In this document: piece after piece, positions 52,163 to 60,706 of the stretch | Numbering within the stretch: position 1 is the first letter of the stretch | Layout: every line of letters begins with the position of its first letter | DNA from: CAVQGZ01 sp964400785 | Lineage (GTDB): Bacteria; Actinomycetota; Actinomycetes; Jiangellales; Jiangellaceae | Direction of reading: 5' to 3' | Assembly: GCA_964400785.1 (NCBI GenBank) | Contig: CAYNWB010000003.1 | Location: forward strand, 1 to 64,000 | Length of the DNA: 64,000 nt | Notes under the pieces: generated by a model | What the model was told of the DNA's origin: nothing | The model's database searches: none | Seen by the model: only the letters and a program-made list of their open reading frames with translations | Position numbers and translations under genes: made by a program

Positions 52163-53275
52163 GTGAACGACCAGCACGAACGCCCGACGGGCCTTGGATG
52201 GCCCGCCAAGCCCGACGACGACCAGGCACCGGAGAGCTCGGAGCACTCGGGGCTCGGATGGCCCACGTCGGAGTCGAGTGATCCGGACGACGACGTTTCA
52301 CGTGAAACATCGGCCTCGCTGTGGACGCGACTTGGCGAGCTGAGCTCGACGCCGTCGGCGGCCTCCCTCGTGGACGACACCGACCTCGACGTCGCGGTCG
52401 ACGAGTCGTTGCCGATCGGCCGCCAGGCCGCCGCGGCCGTGCGCTCGGAGCGCCTGCTGCGCCAGCGCCTGCCCCGTCCGGAGCGGACGCGGGTGATCGT
52501 CGTGGCCAACCAGAAGGGCGGGGTCGGCAAGACCACGTCCGCGGTCAACGTCGCGGCTGCGCTGGCACTGCACGGAGCCAGCGTCCTGGTGGTCGACATG
52601 GACCCGCAGGGCAACGCCTCGACGGCGCTCGGTCTGCACCACCACGGCGACGCTCTGAGCACCTACGACGTCCTCGTCGACGCCGTGCCGCTGGCCGACG
52701 CCGTGCAGCAGTCGCCGGACGTCCCCGGGCTGGCCGGCGTGCCATCCACGATCGACCTGGCCGGTGCCGACGCCGAGCTGTTCGCCCGTGCCGGTCGCGA
52801 GCTGCTGCTGCGGGAGGCCCTCGCGGGGTACCTGCAGGCCAACGACGTCGACTACGTGATCATCGACTGCCCCCCGACGCTCGGGCTGCTGACCGTCAAC
52901 GCCCTGGCTGCCGGCCTCGAGGTGCTCATCCCGATCCAGTGCGAGTACTACGCCCTCGAGGGGCTCTCCCAGCTGCTCACGACCATCGACCTGGTGCGCT
53001 CCAGCCTCAACCCCGCCCTTCGGGTCTCTCACGTGCTGCTCACCATGTACGACGGGCGTACCCGGCTGTCCGGCGAAGTCGCCGCCGAGGTGCGGGCCCA
53101 CTTCGCCGACCGGGTGCTCCCCACCGCCGTCCCCCGCTCGGTGCGACTGAGCGAGGCTCCGGGGTACGGGCAGACCGTGCTCACCTACGCCCCCGGATCG
53201 CCAGGTGCCCTGTCGTACCTGGAGGCAGCCCGAGACATCGCACGGCAGAACGAGACTGCGAGGGAGTCGGCATGA
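52163..53275 (+). CDS. parA: Chromosome partitioning ATPase ParA (Soj)
   Basis: A 370-residue Walker-type ATPase that moves the ParB-parS complexes. The deviant Walker A is NQKGGVGKTTSAVNVA near residues 111-126 with the signature Lys, then VVDMDPQGNAST and VIIDCPPTLGLLTVNAL. A roughly 105-residue Ser/Asp-rich N-terminal extension precedes it and carries a second parS site in its codons. GTG 52163 has GGAGG five bases before; GTG 52157 lies inside that site. Stop overlaps parB (ATGA). Confidence 0.96.
   Translation: MNDQHERPTGLGWPAKPDDDQAPESSEHSGLGWPTSESSDPDDDVSRETSASLWTRLGELSSTPSAASLVDDTDLDVAVDESLPIGRQAAAAVRSERLLRQRLPRPERTRVIVVANQKGGVGKTTSAVNVAAALALHGASVLVVDMDPQGNASTALGLHHHGDALSTYDVLVDAVPLADAVQQSPDVPGLAGVPSTIDLAGADAELFARAGRELLLREALAGYLQANDVDYVIIDCPPTLGLLTVNALAAGLEVLIPIQCEYYALEGLSQLLTTIDLVRSSLNPALRVSHVLLTMYDGRTRLSGEVAAEVRAHFADRVLPTAVPRSVRLSEAPGYGQTVLTYAPGSPGALSYLEAARDIARQNETARESA
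52294..52309. promoter_or_regulatory. parS: parS centromere site 2 (one mismatch)
   Basis: CGTTTCACGTGAAACA differs from the perfect palindrome only at the first base. It lies within parA, encoding VSRET in the N-terminal extension, 820 bp from site 1. Two sites this close should nucleate one ParB complex about 4-5 kb from dnaA. Confidence 0.9.
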
Positions 53276-54231
53276 CCGTCGGAGAGAGCGCGATGCAGCG
53301 GCGGCGCGGCCTGGGACGCGGGCTCGGAGCCCTGATCCCACCGGAGGCCGGCGAACGGCGTGCCGGGCCGCACGACCTGTACTTCATGCCGTCACCCTCT
53401 GCGGCCGACGACGTCGACGACCCGGTCCTGGCGCAGGTCGCCGGGCTCACGCTGCGCGAGCTCTCCCTGGACGTCATCCGACCCAATGCGCGGCAGCCGC
53501 GGCAGGTCTTCGACCCCGACGACCTCGCCGAGCTGGCCTTCTCGCTGCGCGAGGTCGGCGTGCTGCAGCCGGTGGTGGTGCGTCCTGCCGAGGGCGGCAC
53601 CTTCGAGCTCGTGGTGGGTGAGCGACGCTGGCGCGCGGCGGCCCAGGCCGGCCTGACGAGCATCCCGGCGCTGGTGCGCGAGACGTCGGACGAGCAGATG
53701 CTGCGGGACGCCCTGCTGGAGAACCTGCACCGCGCCCAGCTGAACCCCCTCGAAGAGGCTGCCGCCTACGCCCAGCTGCTCGAGGAGTTCGGGTGCACGC
53801 AGGACGAGCTCGCCGAGCGCATCGGGCGGTCGCGCCCGACGATCTCCAACACCATCCGCCTGCTGCAGCTACCTGCGCTCGTGCAGCGGCGCGTGGCGGC
53901 CGGAGTGCTGTCGGCCGGTCACGCCCGTGCCCTGCTGTCGCTCGGCGACCCGCTCGAGCAGGAGACGCTGGCCCAACGGATCGTTGCCGAGGGCCTGTCG
54001 GTGCGCTCGGTCGAGGAGATGGTGTCCGGAGCCACGGATCGCCCTCGCCGGCGCAAGCCTGCCACCACGGTGGAGGTGCCGGCGCACGTGTCGGAGGCTG
54101 CACGCCACCTGGCCGACCGTCTCGACACCACGGTCAGTGTCGGGATGGGTCGCACCAAGGGACGCCTGACCATCGAGTTCGCCTCGACCGAGGACTTCGA
54201 CCGGATACTCGCCGCGCTCCTGCCGGGCTGA
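53272..54231 (+). CDS. parB: Chromosome partitioning protein ParB
   Basis: A 319-residue CTP-dependent DNA clamp that loads at parS. N-terminal GLGRGLGALIP (about 13-24) is the ParA-activating segment; the CTP-binding block has NARQPRQVFD, VLQPVVVRP and VVGERRWRAAAQAG with the GERRxRA motif near 117; the central helix-turn-helix LAERIGRSRPTISNTIRLL reads parS; a C-terminal dimer domain ends the protein. ATG overlaps the parA stop. Confidence 0.97.
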   Translation: MTVGESAMQRRRGLGRGLGALIPPEAGERRAGPHDLYFMPSPSAADDVDDPVLAQVAGLTLRELSLDVIRPNARQPRQVFDPDDLAELAFSLREVGVLQPVVVRPAEGGTFELVVGERRWRAAAQAGLTSIPALVRETSDEQMLRDALLENLHRAQLNPLEEAAAYAQLLEEFGCTQDELAERIGRSRPTISNTIRLLQLPALVQRRVAAGVLSAGHARALLSLGDPLEQETLAQRIVAEGLSVRSVEEMVSGATDRPRRRKPATTVEVPAHVSEAARHLADRLDTTVSVGMGRTKGRLTIEFASTEDFDRILAALLPG

Positions 54232-54232
54232 G

Positions 54233-55180
54233 TCAGCGAGCGGCCGCCCGAGCCAGCAGGCGCACGAGCACGTCCCCCAGGCGCATCCCCGCCCCGGTGA
54301 CCGCCAGCGGGAAGAGCGACGTCTCGGTCATGCCCGGCGCGACGTTCGCCTCCAACCAGGTCACCGATCCGTCCGCGCCCACGATCATGTCCGACCGGGA
54401 CAGGTCACGCAGACCGAGAGCAGTGTGGGCAGTGACGGCCGCGTCGGTGAGCCGGGTCAGCACAGCGTCGTCGAGACGGGCAGGTACGAAGAACTCCGTG
54501 GCCCCGGCCGTGTAGCGGGCCTGGTAGTCGTAGAACGGACCGTCCGGCACGATCTCGACGGGGGGGAGCGCAACCGGGCCGTCGTCGGTGTCGATCACCG
54601 ACACGGCCACCTCGGTGCCCGCCACGTACGACTGCAGCAGCGCATCCTCACCGTAGGCGAAGCAGGCGACCATGGCCGAGGGCAGGTCGAGCGCGTCGTG
54701 GACGATGGAGGCCCCGAGCGCCGACCCGCCGCGGGCCGGTTGGACGGCGATGGGCAGGCCGAGCGAACGCACGACGCCGGCGAGCAACGCATCGGCTCCC
54801 AGGTCACGGAACGTCGCGTGCGGCAGGACGAGCGAGGGCGGCACAGACAGCCCGGCTGCGGCCGCCACGCCGTTCGCGATCGGCTTGTCGAACGCGGTCC
54901 GGCTCGCGCGCGGGCGGGTGCCGACGTACGGGATGGCGAGCATCTCCAGCACGGTGCGCAACGACCCGTCCTCGCCCTGGGCACCGTGCAGCAGCGGCAG
55001 CACCACGTCGGGCGGACGGTCGGCCGCTGCCCGCACGAACGCGGCGTCGGCGTCGTGCACCTGCACGTCGACGCCCTGGTCACGCAGCTCCTCGGCCACA
55101 CGCCCACCCGAGCGCAGGGACACGTCCCGTTCGTGGGACAACCCCCCGGCCAGCACCACGACACGTCCCAGCTCACTCAC
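54233..55180 (-). CDS. D-alanine--D-alanine ligase-like ATP-grasp protein
   Basis: A 315-residue ATP-grasp ligase that would join two D-alanines for peptidoglycan. Seen: VVLAGGLSHERDVSLRSG at the N terminus, PLLHGAQGEDGSLRTVLE with the family Glu, SRTAFDKPIANGVAAAAGL (first ATP-binding Lys), RSDMIVGADG and WLEANVAPGMTETS. In the second ATP site PIAVQPARGGSALGAS has Gln where Ddl enzymes usually have Lys. Overall identity to Ddl is clear, activity less so. Start ATG/GTG at 55180; converges on parB with 1 bp between stops. Confidence 0.82.
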   Translation of the reverse strand: MSELGRVVVLAGGLSHERDVSLRSGGRVAEELRDQGVDVQVHDADAAFVRAAADRPPDVVLPLLHGAQGEDGSLRTVLEMLAIPYVGTRPRASRTAFDKPIANGVAAAAGLSVPPSLVLPHATFRDLGADALLAGVVRSLGLPIAVQPARGGSALGASIVHDALDLPSAMVACFAYGEDALLQSYVAGTEVAVSVIDTDDGPVALPPVEIVPDGPFYDYQARYTAGATEFFVPARLDDAVLTRLTDAAVTAHTALGLRDLSRSDMIVGADGSVTWLEANVAPGMTETSLFPLAVTGAGMRLGDVLVRLLARAAAR

Positions 55181-55190
55181 GCGGCACTCC

Positions 55191-56537
55191 TCACGTCAGG
55201 TCGGGGGCGGGCAGCCCCAGACCGGTTCTGCCGGACAGATGACCGGGGCCGAACGTTCGCACGAGGTCGAGCTCGGCCTCGACCACCCCGGCCAGCCGCC
55301 GAACCCCCTCGCGGATCCGCTCCGGGGTCGGGTAGCAGTACGACAGCCGCATCGCGCGACTGCCGAAGCCGTCGGCGTAGAAGGCCGTCCCGGGAACATA
55401 AGCCACTCGATCAGTTACTGCGCGAGGCAACATTGCTTGGGAGTCCAAGCCTTCGGGAAGCGTGAGCCACACGTAGAAGCCGCCGTCGGGCCGAGTCCAG
55501 CTGCTGCCCTCGGGGAAGTGGTCGTCCAGCGCGCCCAGCATGGCGTCGCGGCGCTCCCGGTAGAGCTCCCGAAAGACCCTGACCTGGCCCATCCAGTCAC
55601 TCTCGGTGAGGTACGTGGACACCACCTGCTGGGTCAGCGACGGAGGGCACAGCACTGATGCCTCTGCGGCGAGAACAAGCTTCTCTCGGACGGCATGCGG
55701 TGCCAGCGCCCACCCGACTCGCAGGCCGGGGGCGAACGTCTTGGAGAACGACCCGAGGTAGATGACTCCGTCCTCGGCATCGGCGCGCATCGCTCGGGGA
55801 GGAGGCCCGGAGAAGCCGAGCAGGCCGTAGGGGTCGTCCTCGATCACGAGCAGATCGGCTCGCTGCGCGATCTCGAGGATCTGCTGGCGCCGTGCAGCCG
55901 GCTGGGTGACTCCGGCCGGGTTGTGAAAGCTCGGCACCGTGTAGAGGAACGTGGGGCGGGTGCCACGAGCCTGGCACGAGGCGATCGCCTCGCTGAGAGC
56001 GGCGGGCACCAAGCCCTCGTCGTCCATCTCGACGTGGTGGATCGCAGCCTGGTAGGAGCGGAAGGTGCTGAGCGCGCCGACGTAGCTGGGCGCCTCGACC
56101 AGCACGGTGTCGCCGGGGTCGACGAAGATGCGCGTCACGAGGTCGAGGGCCTGCTGCGACCCGACCGTCACGACGACGTCGTCGGGGTGACCTGCGATCC
56201 CGACGGTGCGCATGACGTCGGTGATCTGCTCGCGCAGCCTCGGGTCTCCTTGCCCGGAGCCGTACTGCAGAGCCGACTGACCGCTGTGTCGTACCAGTGC
56301 ACCGATCTGGTCGCCGATCACGTCGAGGGGCAGGCTCGAGATCGTCGGCATACCGCCGGCGAGCGAGACGACCTCGGGACGGGAGGCCACCGCGAACAGC
56401 GACCGGATCTGCGAGGCCGTCATCCCGAGGGTGCGCTCGGCGTAGCGGTCGACGTAGGCGTCCAGCCGGGACCCGTGCCGCAGGGCACGCGCGGAGTCCT
56501 GGCCCGGGGGCCGCGGGACCGGGCGGGCGTCGTTCAC
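55191..56537 (-). CDS. PLP-dependent aminotransferase (fold type I, LysN/MocR-domain type)
   Basis: A 448-residue aminotransferase of the class I/II group without a GntR head, like 2-aminoadipate transaminases. Seen: SLAGGMPTISSLP, LQYGSGQGDPRLREQI, VTVGSQQALDLVTRIFVDPGD, PSFHNPAGVT with the PLP-contact Asn, VIEDDPYGLL (Asp), YLGSFSKTFAPGLRVGW with the PLP lysine near 262, and RPDGGFYVWLTLP. The amino-acid substrate is not decidable. GTG 56537 has TAGGCT seven bases upstream on the minus strand. It starts back to back with the small plus-strand gene. Confidence 0.92.
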   Translation of the reverse strand: MNDARPVPRPPGQDSARALRHGSRLDAYVDRYAERTLGMTASQIRSLFAVASRPEVVSLAGGMPTISSLPLDVIGDQIGALVRHSGQSALQYGSGQGDPRLREQITDVMRTVGIAGHPDDVVVTVGSQQALDLVTRIFVDPGDTVLVEAPSYVGALSTFRSYQAAIHHVEMDDEGLVPAALSEAIASCQARGTRPTFLYTVPSFHNPAGVTQPAARRQQILEIAQRADLLVIEDDPYGLLGFSGPPPRAMRADAEDGVIYLGSFSKTFAPGLRVGWALAPHAVREKLVLAAEASVLCPPSLTQQVVSTYLTESDWMGQVRVFRELYRERRDAMLGALDDHFPEGSSWTRPDGGFYVWLTLPEGLDSQAMLPRAVTDRVAYVPGTAFYADGFGSRAMRLSYCYPTPERIREGVRRLAGVVEAELDLVRTFGPGHLSGRTGLGLPAPDLT

Positions 56538-56544
56538 CGGGTCA

Positions 56545-56554
56545 AGCCTACGAT
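56545..56554. promoter_or_regulatory. Interlocked divergent leaderless -10 boxes
   Basis: Minus strand TAGGCT (plus 56545-56550) ends seven bases from the aminotransferase GTG at 56537, and plus strand TACGAT (56549-56554) ends six bases from the GTG at 56561. The two hexamers share two base pairs, so RNA polymerase can probably occupy only one promoter at a time. Confidence 0.55.
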
Positions 56555-56560
56555 GGGGCC

Positions 56561-56734
56561 GTGCTGGCGAAAGTGCTGTGGGCGGTGGCGGTTCTGCTGC
56601 TCGGCATCGCCCTGGGGTGGGTGGGCGGTCTCGTGCGTCGTCGTCCGGTGCCGGAGGTGACCACCTACCTCGCCCCGGAGTCCGCCTCGGGCCCCACCGC
56701 GGTGGGTCCGCACCGGTCGGTGCTGCGGGCCTGA
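56561..56734 (+). CDS. Small single-pass membrane protein, unknown function
   Basis: A 57-residue protein with an N-terminal membrane helix (about residues 4-24, VLWAVAVLLLGIALGWVGGL) followed by RRR and a short Pro/Ser/Thr cytoplasmic tail ending RSVLRA. The positive-inside RRR fits an Nout topology. I recognise no family. Support: leaderless-type TACGAT box six bases before the GTG, and a fit between two neighbouring genes with only a 5-bp gap to the convergent cwlM stop. Confidence 0.6.
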   Translation: MLAKVLWAVAVLLLGIALGWVGGLVRRRPVPEVTTYLAPESASGPTAVGPHRSVLRA

Positions 56735-56739
56735 ACGTC

Positions 56740-57888
56740 TCACCGACCGACCGCGATGTCGGTCACCCTCATGGTGCCCGTCTCGGGGTCGGACTCGGCC
56801 GGAAGATACAGGCGCTGGAGCGCGACGACGATCGCCTCCGCGACGAGGTCACGAAAGGCCGGGTCGCCGAGTCGGGCAGCGTCGTGCGGGTTGGTCAGGT
56901 AGCCCATCTCGACCCGCACGGCGGTCATGCGGGTGCGACGCAGCAGGTCCCACGTCCGCGGGTGCGTGCGGCAGTCGGTCAGGTCGGTGCGGGCGATCAC
57001 CTCTCGCTGGATCAGCGACGCAAGGTGCGCCCCCAGCGCGCTTCCGCTGGTCTCGTCGCGACCGTAGTAGAACGTCGCCAGCCCGTTCGGCTCCGGCGTC
57101 AGGGCGCGGTCGACGTGCAGCGAGAGCACGACGTCGGCGCCGGTGGCGTTGGCGAACGCGGCCCGCTGCTGCTCGTCGAGGGTTCCGGTGAGCGTCGGGG
57201 CGTGGGACTGCCACACCTGCACCCCTGTCGCGGCCAGGCGCCCCTCGATGCGTGCGGCGGTGTCGGCTGTGATCCGGGCCTCGGTGAGCCCGAACGCCGT
57301 GACCCCGGGGTCGTCCCCGCCGTGGCCGGGGTCGATGACCACACGCTTGCCGGACAGCTGGGGGCCGGCCAGACGCAGGTGCTCGCGGGCTCGCAGAGCG
57401 TCGGGCTGACCCCCGGTGACCAGCGGCGCCAGCCGGGCCAGACTCTTGAGCGTGGCAGGACCGCACGTCCCGTCCGCCGGCAGGCCCATGTTGCGCTGGT
57501 AGTCGCGCAGCGCCGCGACGGTGCGGTCACCGAACTCGCCGTCGCGCCGTCCCACGTCGAAGCCGAGCTCGGCCAGCCTGTCCTGCAACGCGAGCACGTC
57601 GTCGCCGGCCATCGGCCGTGTCGGCTGCGGGTAGAGCAGCCGGTCGCCGAGTCGCCAACGCGCCTCGTCGAGAACGCGGTAGGTGGTCTCGTCGATCACC
57701 CCGTCGACGGTCAGGCCGCGGCGCTGCTGGAAATGGCGCACCGCGTGGTCCATGTCCGCGTCGTAGAGCTCGGGGTCGGGTGTGGGCCCACCGTCGAGAA
57801 GGTCGAGCAGCGTGAGCATGCGCCGCACCTCGGGCACGACCGCATGGCGGTCTCCGAGGCGGATGGACGATGGGACGGACGGCATCAC
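56740..57888 (-). CDS. cwlM: CwlM-like N-acetylmuramoyl-L-alanine amidase family protein
   Basis: A 382-residue protein: two peptidoglycan-binding repeats (about 8-75 and 93-155, with HFQQRRGLTVDG and DYQRNMGLPADG), then an Amidase_3 domain (about 180-365). Zinc and catalytic positions look intact: H189 in DPGHGG, E203, H258 in SLHVD, E327 in RVEMGYLTN. There is no signal peptide. In mycobacteria cytoplasmic CwlM is a PknB substrate that stimulates MurA; the trxA-cwlM order is the same here, so that role is likely rather than wall lysis. Confidence 0.9.
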   Translation of the reverse strand: MMPSVPSSIRLGDRHAVVPEVRRMLTLLDLLDGGPTPDPELYDADMDHAVRHFQQRRGLTVDGVIDETTYRVLDEARWRLGDRLLYPQPTRPMAGDDVLALQDRLAELGFDVGRRDGEFGDRTVAALRDYQRNMGLPADGTCGPATLKSLARLAPLVTGGQPDALRAREHLRLAGPQLSGKRVVIDPGHGGDDPGVTAFGLTEARITADTAARIEGRLAATGVQVWQSHAPTLTGTLDEQQRAAFANATGADVVLSLHVDRALTPEPNGLATFYYGRDETSGSALGAHLASLIQREVIARTDLTDCRTHPRTWDLLRRTRMTAVRVEMGYLTNPHDAARLGDPAFRDLVAEAIVVALQRLYLPAESDPETGTMRVTDIAVGR

Positions 57889-57958
57889 GGGCTCTCAGTC
57901 GGCAGGGCGCGGCCCATCGTAGTGGGCCGGTGACGCCGACCCGCGGTGCCCGTGCCGC

Positions 57959-58279
57959 TCAGAGGTAGTCGCGCAGGTCGTTCAGGATGGCCGACTTGGG
58001 CTTGGCCCCGATGATCTGCTTGACGACCTGACCGCCCGAGTACACGTTGAGCGTCGGGATCGACGTGATCCGGTAGCTGGCGGCGATCTGCGGGTTCTCG
58101 TCGACGTTGAGCTTGACGAACGAGATCTTGTCGGCGTGCTCGGTCGAGAGCTCCTCGAGAATCGGCGAGACCATGCGGCACGGGCCGCACCACTCCGCCC
58201 AGAAGTCGACGACGACGGGCTTGTCCGACATCAGCACCTCGGTGTCGAAGGTGGAGTCGGTGACGACGCTGACGCTCAC
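57959..58279 (-). CDS. trxA: Thioredoxin
   Basis: A 106-residue thioredoxin, reducing protein disulfides with TrxB. The active site is FWAEWCGPCRM with WCGPC at residues 30-34; then the NVDENP strand and the cis-proline segment ITSIPTLNVYSGG follow, all in family positions. GTG 58277-58279 gives the normal length. The 16-bp gap to trxB implies one transcript. Confidence 0.97.
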   Translation of the reverse strand: MSVSVVTDSTFDTEVLMSDKPVVVDFWAEWCGPCRMVSPILEELSTEHADKISFVKLNVDENPQIAASYRITSIPTLNVYSGGQVVKQIIGAKPKSAILNDLRDYL

Positions 58280-58295
58280 GGTGGTGGTCCTTTCC

Positions 58296-59264
58296 TCAGA
58301 CGGCGACGGACTGCTCGGCAGGTGCGTGGTCGGACAGGGTGGCCAGGTATCGCTCCGCGTCCAGCGCAGCTGCGCACCCGGTTCCAGCCGCTGTGATGGC
58401 CTGCCGGTAGGTGTGGTCGACGAGGTCACCGCAGGCGAACACGCCGGCCACGTCCGTCCGGGTGGACGGGGCGTCGACGAGCACGTAGCCCGACGGGTCG
58501 ACGGCGACCTGGTCGCGTACGAGCTCGGAGCGGGGGTCGTGACCGATGGCGATGAACAGCCCGGTCACGGCCAGCTCGCGCTGCTCCCCCGTCACGGTGT
58601 CGGCGAGGGTCACCGACGAGAGCTTGTCCTGGCCGTGGATGCCGACGACGTGGGAGTTCCACTCGAAGGTGATCTTCGGGTCGTTGAACGCCCGCTCCTG
58701 CATCACCTTGGAGGCCCGCAGCGCGTCGCGTCGGTGGATGATGTGCACGCGGCTGGCGAACCGAGTGAGGAACGTGGCCTCCTCGATGGCCGAGTCGCCG
58801 CCACCGACCACCGCTATCTGCTGGTCACGGAAGAAGAAGCCGTCACAGGTGGCACACCACGACACACCGTGACCGGACAGCCGCTTCTCGTCGGGCAGAC
58901 CGAGCTCGCGGTAGCCGGACCCCATCGCGAGCACGACGGTCCGGGCGCGGTAGGTGCGTCCGCTGCCGTCCACCACGGTCTTCACGGGCCCGTCCAGCGA
59001 CATCTCGACGGCGTCGTCGGTGACCAGCTCGGCACCGAACCGCTCGGCCTGGCGGCGCATCTGGTCCATCAGCTGCGGCCCCATGATGCCCTCGGCGAAG
59101 CCGGGGTAGTTCTCGACCTCGGTGGTGTTCATCAGGGCGCCGCCGGCTGTCACCGACCCCTCGAGCACCACCGGCGCCAGCCGGGCCCGGGCCGCGTACA
59201 CCGCGGCCGTGTATCCGGCGGGGCCGGAACCGACGATGATGAGGTCTCGCAGGTCGTCACTCAC
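58296..59264 (-). CDS. trxB: Thioredoxin reductase
   Basis: A 322-residue FAD/NADPH flavoenzyme that reduces thioredoxin. FAD motif IIVGSGPAGYTAAVYAARA (about 9-27), redox pair CATC in SWCATCDGFFFRDQ near 137-140, NADPH motif VVGGGDSAIEEATFL near 150, and C-terminal GVFACGDLVDHTYRQAITAAGTG with the second FAD block. Length is standard. Followed by trxA; together they form the main dithiol system alongside mycothiol. Confidence 0.97.
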   Translation of the reverse strand: MSDDLRDLIIVGSGPAGYTAAVYAARARLAPVVLEGSVTAGGALMNTTEVENYPGFAEGIMGPQLMDQMRRQAERFGAELVTDDAVEMSLDGPVKTVVDGSGRTYRARTVVLAMGSGYRELGLPDEKRLSGHGVSWCATCDGFFFRDQQIAVVGGGDSAIEEATFLTRFASRVHIIHRRDALRASKVMQERAFNDPKITFEWNSHVVGIHGQDKLSSVTLADTVTGEQRELAVTGLFIAIGHDPRSELVRDQVAVDPSGYVLVDAPSTRTDVAGVFACGDLVDHTYRQAITAAGTGCAAALDAERYLATLSDHAPAEQSVAV

Positions 59265-59342
59265 GCATGTCTCACTTCGACTCCAGGGGCCGACCGTGTC
59301 GGCCGCACGATCACGGGTAGCAGAACCGATGGCAGGAGTGTG

Positions 59343-60038
59343 TCATTCCCCGAGGGGGCTGCGGCCCAGGGCCTGGTCGACCCCGGCCCCGCACGTCGGC
59401 ACCCACCACACCGCTCGACCCTCGGCCTCGTCCAGAACCACCAGCACCCCGGCCCGGTCGTCGTCGACCGTCTGCGATCCTCGCAGCACGGCTCCTACCT
59501 GCTCGGCCAGGACGGTGCCGCACTCGGTCGGTGACGACGTCGCACCGCTCGTCGCCACGAGCGCGACGAGGTCGGCCGGCACCTGCGGCAACGATGCAGG
59601 AGCTGCGGCGGACTGGTCGGCCGACTCGGGCTCGTCCCGTTGCACGGACTCCGCGGCCACATCGGCTCCGGCGAGGGAGTCGTCGGAGCCCTGCATCGGC
59701 AGCAGCACGGCCGACCCCACGACAGCGGTGGCGGCGACGCCCGCTGCCACCAGCAACCATCGGCCCGGATGCCGGGCCGGCGCCGGGCCTGGCCCCGGCC
59801 GGTCGACGCCACGGGCCTCGACCTGCGCGCCCAGCGCCCCGTGCACCCGTTCCACGACCTCGACCGGCATGGGTTGGGGCGCTGCCTGGGCCGCGAGCCA
59901 GGCGGCGACCGCCTGCTGCTCGGTCTGCACCCGGTCGTACTCCGACTGGCAGAGCCGGCAGCGGCCCCGGTGCTCGCGCGTCTGCTCGTCCGCGCCGGTC
60001 CACAGCGCCTCGGGGGACGGGTGCCCAGGCTCGCTCAC
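59343..60038 (-). CDS. Anti-sigma factor for SigM (zinc-type, single pass)
   Basis: A 231-residue membrane protein. The cytoplasmic N terminus carries a short zinc-binding motif REHRGRCRLCQSEYD (H-x3-C-x2-C, about 22-36), as in ZAS anti-sigma factors. A membrane helix follows (about 95-117, LLVAAGVAATAVVGSAVLL), then an extracytoplasmic part with two Cys (ECG and TCG). GTG overlaps the sigM stop (GTGA), typical of a co-translated antagonist. By position it matches mycobacterial RsmA/Rv3912. Confidence 0.85.
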   Translation of the reverse strand: MSEPGHPSPEALWTGADEQTREHRGRCRLCQSEYDRVQTEQQAVAAWLAAQAAPQPMPVEVVERVHGALGAQVEARGVDRPGPGPAPARHPGRWLLVAAGVAATAVVGSAVLLPMQGSDDSLAGADVAAESVQRDEPESADQSAAAPASLPQVPADLVALVATSGATSSPTECGTVLAEQVGAVLRGSQTVDDDRAGVLVVLDEAEGRAVWWVPTCGAGVDQALGRSPLGE

Positions 60039-60706
60039 GCCTGACCCTCCGTCCGCTCGTCGCCCCGCGGCGCTGACCCCGCCGTCGGCGGCGTCGTGCT
60101 GGCGTCCGATGGTTGGACGTCGGCCGACGTGGCGAGGTTCCCACTGACGGCGGTGTCGTCGCGGTACGCCGAGAGCAGCGGTGCGAGGCGGGCGCGCGCC
60201 CGGTAGCAGCGGCTCTTGACGGTGCCGACCGGGCACTGCAGCGCCCACGCGGCATCCTGCACCGAGAAGCCTGCGAGGTCGACCAGCACCACCGCCGCTC
60301 GTTGGTCGTCGGGCAGCTGGCTCAGCGCGTCGGCCACGTCGATCTGCATCTGCCGCGCTGCGATGCCGTCGCGGTGGTCGGCGACGTCGACCGGTCGAAA
60401 GGGCAGCACGTCGGCGTGGCGGGCGGCGCGCAGGGCATCCAGTGCGGTGGTCACGACGATGCGGTGCAGCCATGTCGACACGCGCGCCTCACCTCGAAAG
60501 GTGTCGGCCCGGCGGAAGGCCTTGACAAGAGCGTCCTGCACGACGTCGGCTGCGTCGTCCGGGTCACGCATCATGCGCAGCGCGACGCCCCACAGAGCGT
60601 TCTCGTGGCGCCGCACCAGCTGCCCGAAGGCCGTGGTTGATCCTGCGACGTGCGCGCTGAGCAGCTCAGCGTCGGACCTGTCCGGCCCGACGCTGCCCGC
60701 TGTCAT
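60035..60706 (-). CDS. sigM: ECF sigma factor SigM
   Basis: A 223-residue extracytoplasmic-function sigma factor. Region 2: AFGQLVRRHENALWGVALRMMRDPDDAADVVQDALVKAF, then RGEARVSTWLHRIVVTTALDALR for -10 recognition; region 4: LPDDQRAAVVLVDLAGFSVQDAAWALQCPVGTVKSR for -35 recognition. The 50-residue Thr/Ser/Ala-rich C terminus is extra. Order murJ, pseudokinase, sigM, anti-sigma, trxB matches mycobacterial sigM, a stress regulator. Overlaps the pseudokinase stop by 4 bp. Confidence 0.93.
   Translation of the reverse strand: MTAGSVGPDRSDAELLSAHVAGSTTAFGQLVRRHENALWGVALRMMRDPDDAADVVQDALVKAFRRADTFRGEARVSTWLHRIVVTTALDALRAARHADVLPFRPVDVADHRDGIAARQMQIDVADALSQLPDDQRAAVVLVDLAGFSVQDAAWALQCPVGTVKSRCYRARARLAPLLSAYRDDTAVSGNLATSADVQPSDASTTPPTAGSAPRGDERTEGQA

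Noticed and set aside
52321..53271. Plus-strand extension of ParB upstream through parA
   Set aside because: It overlaps parA in another frame, and parB has a standard ATGA-coupled start at 53272.
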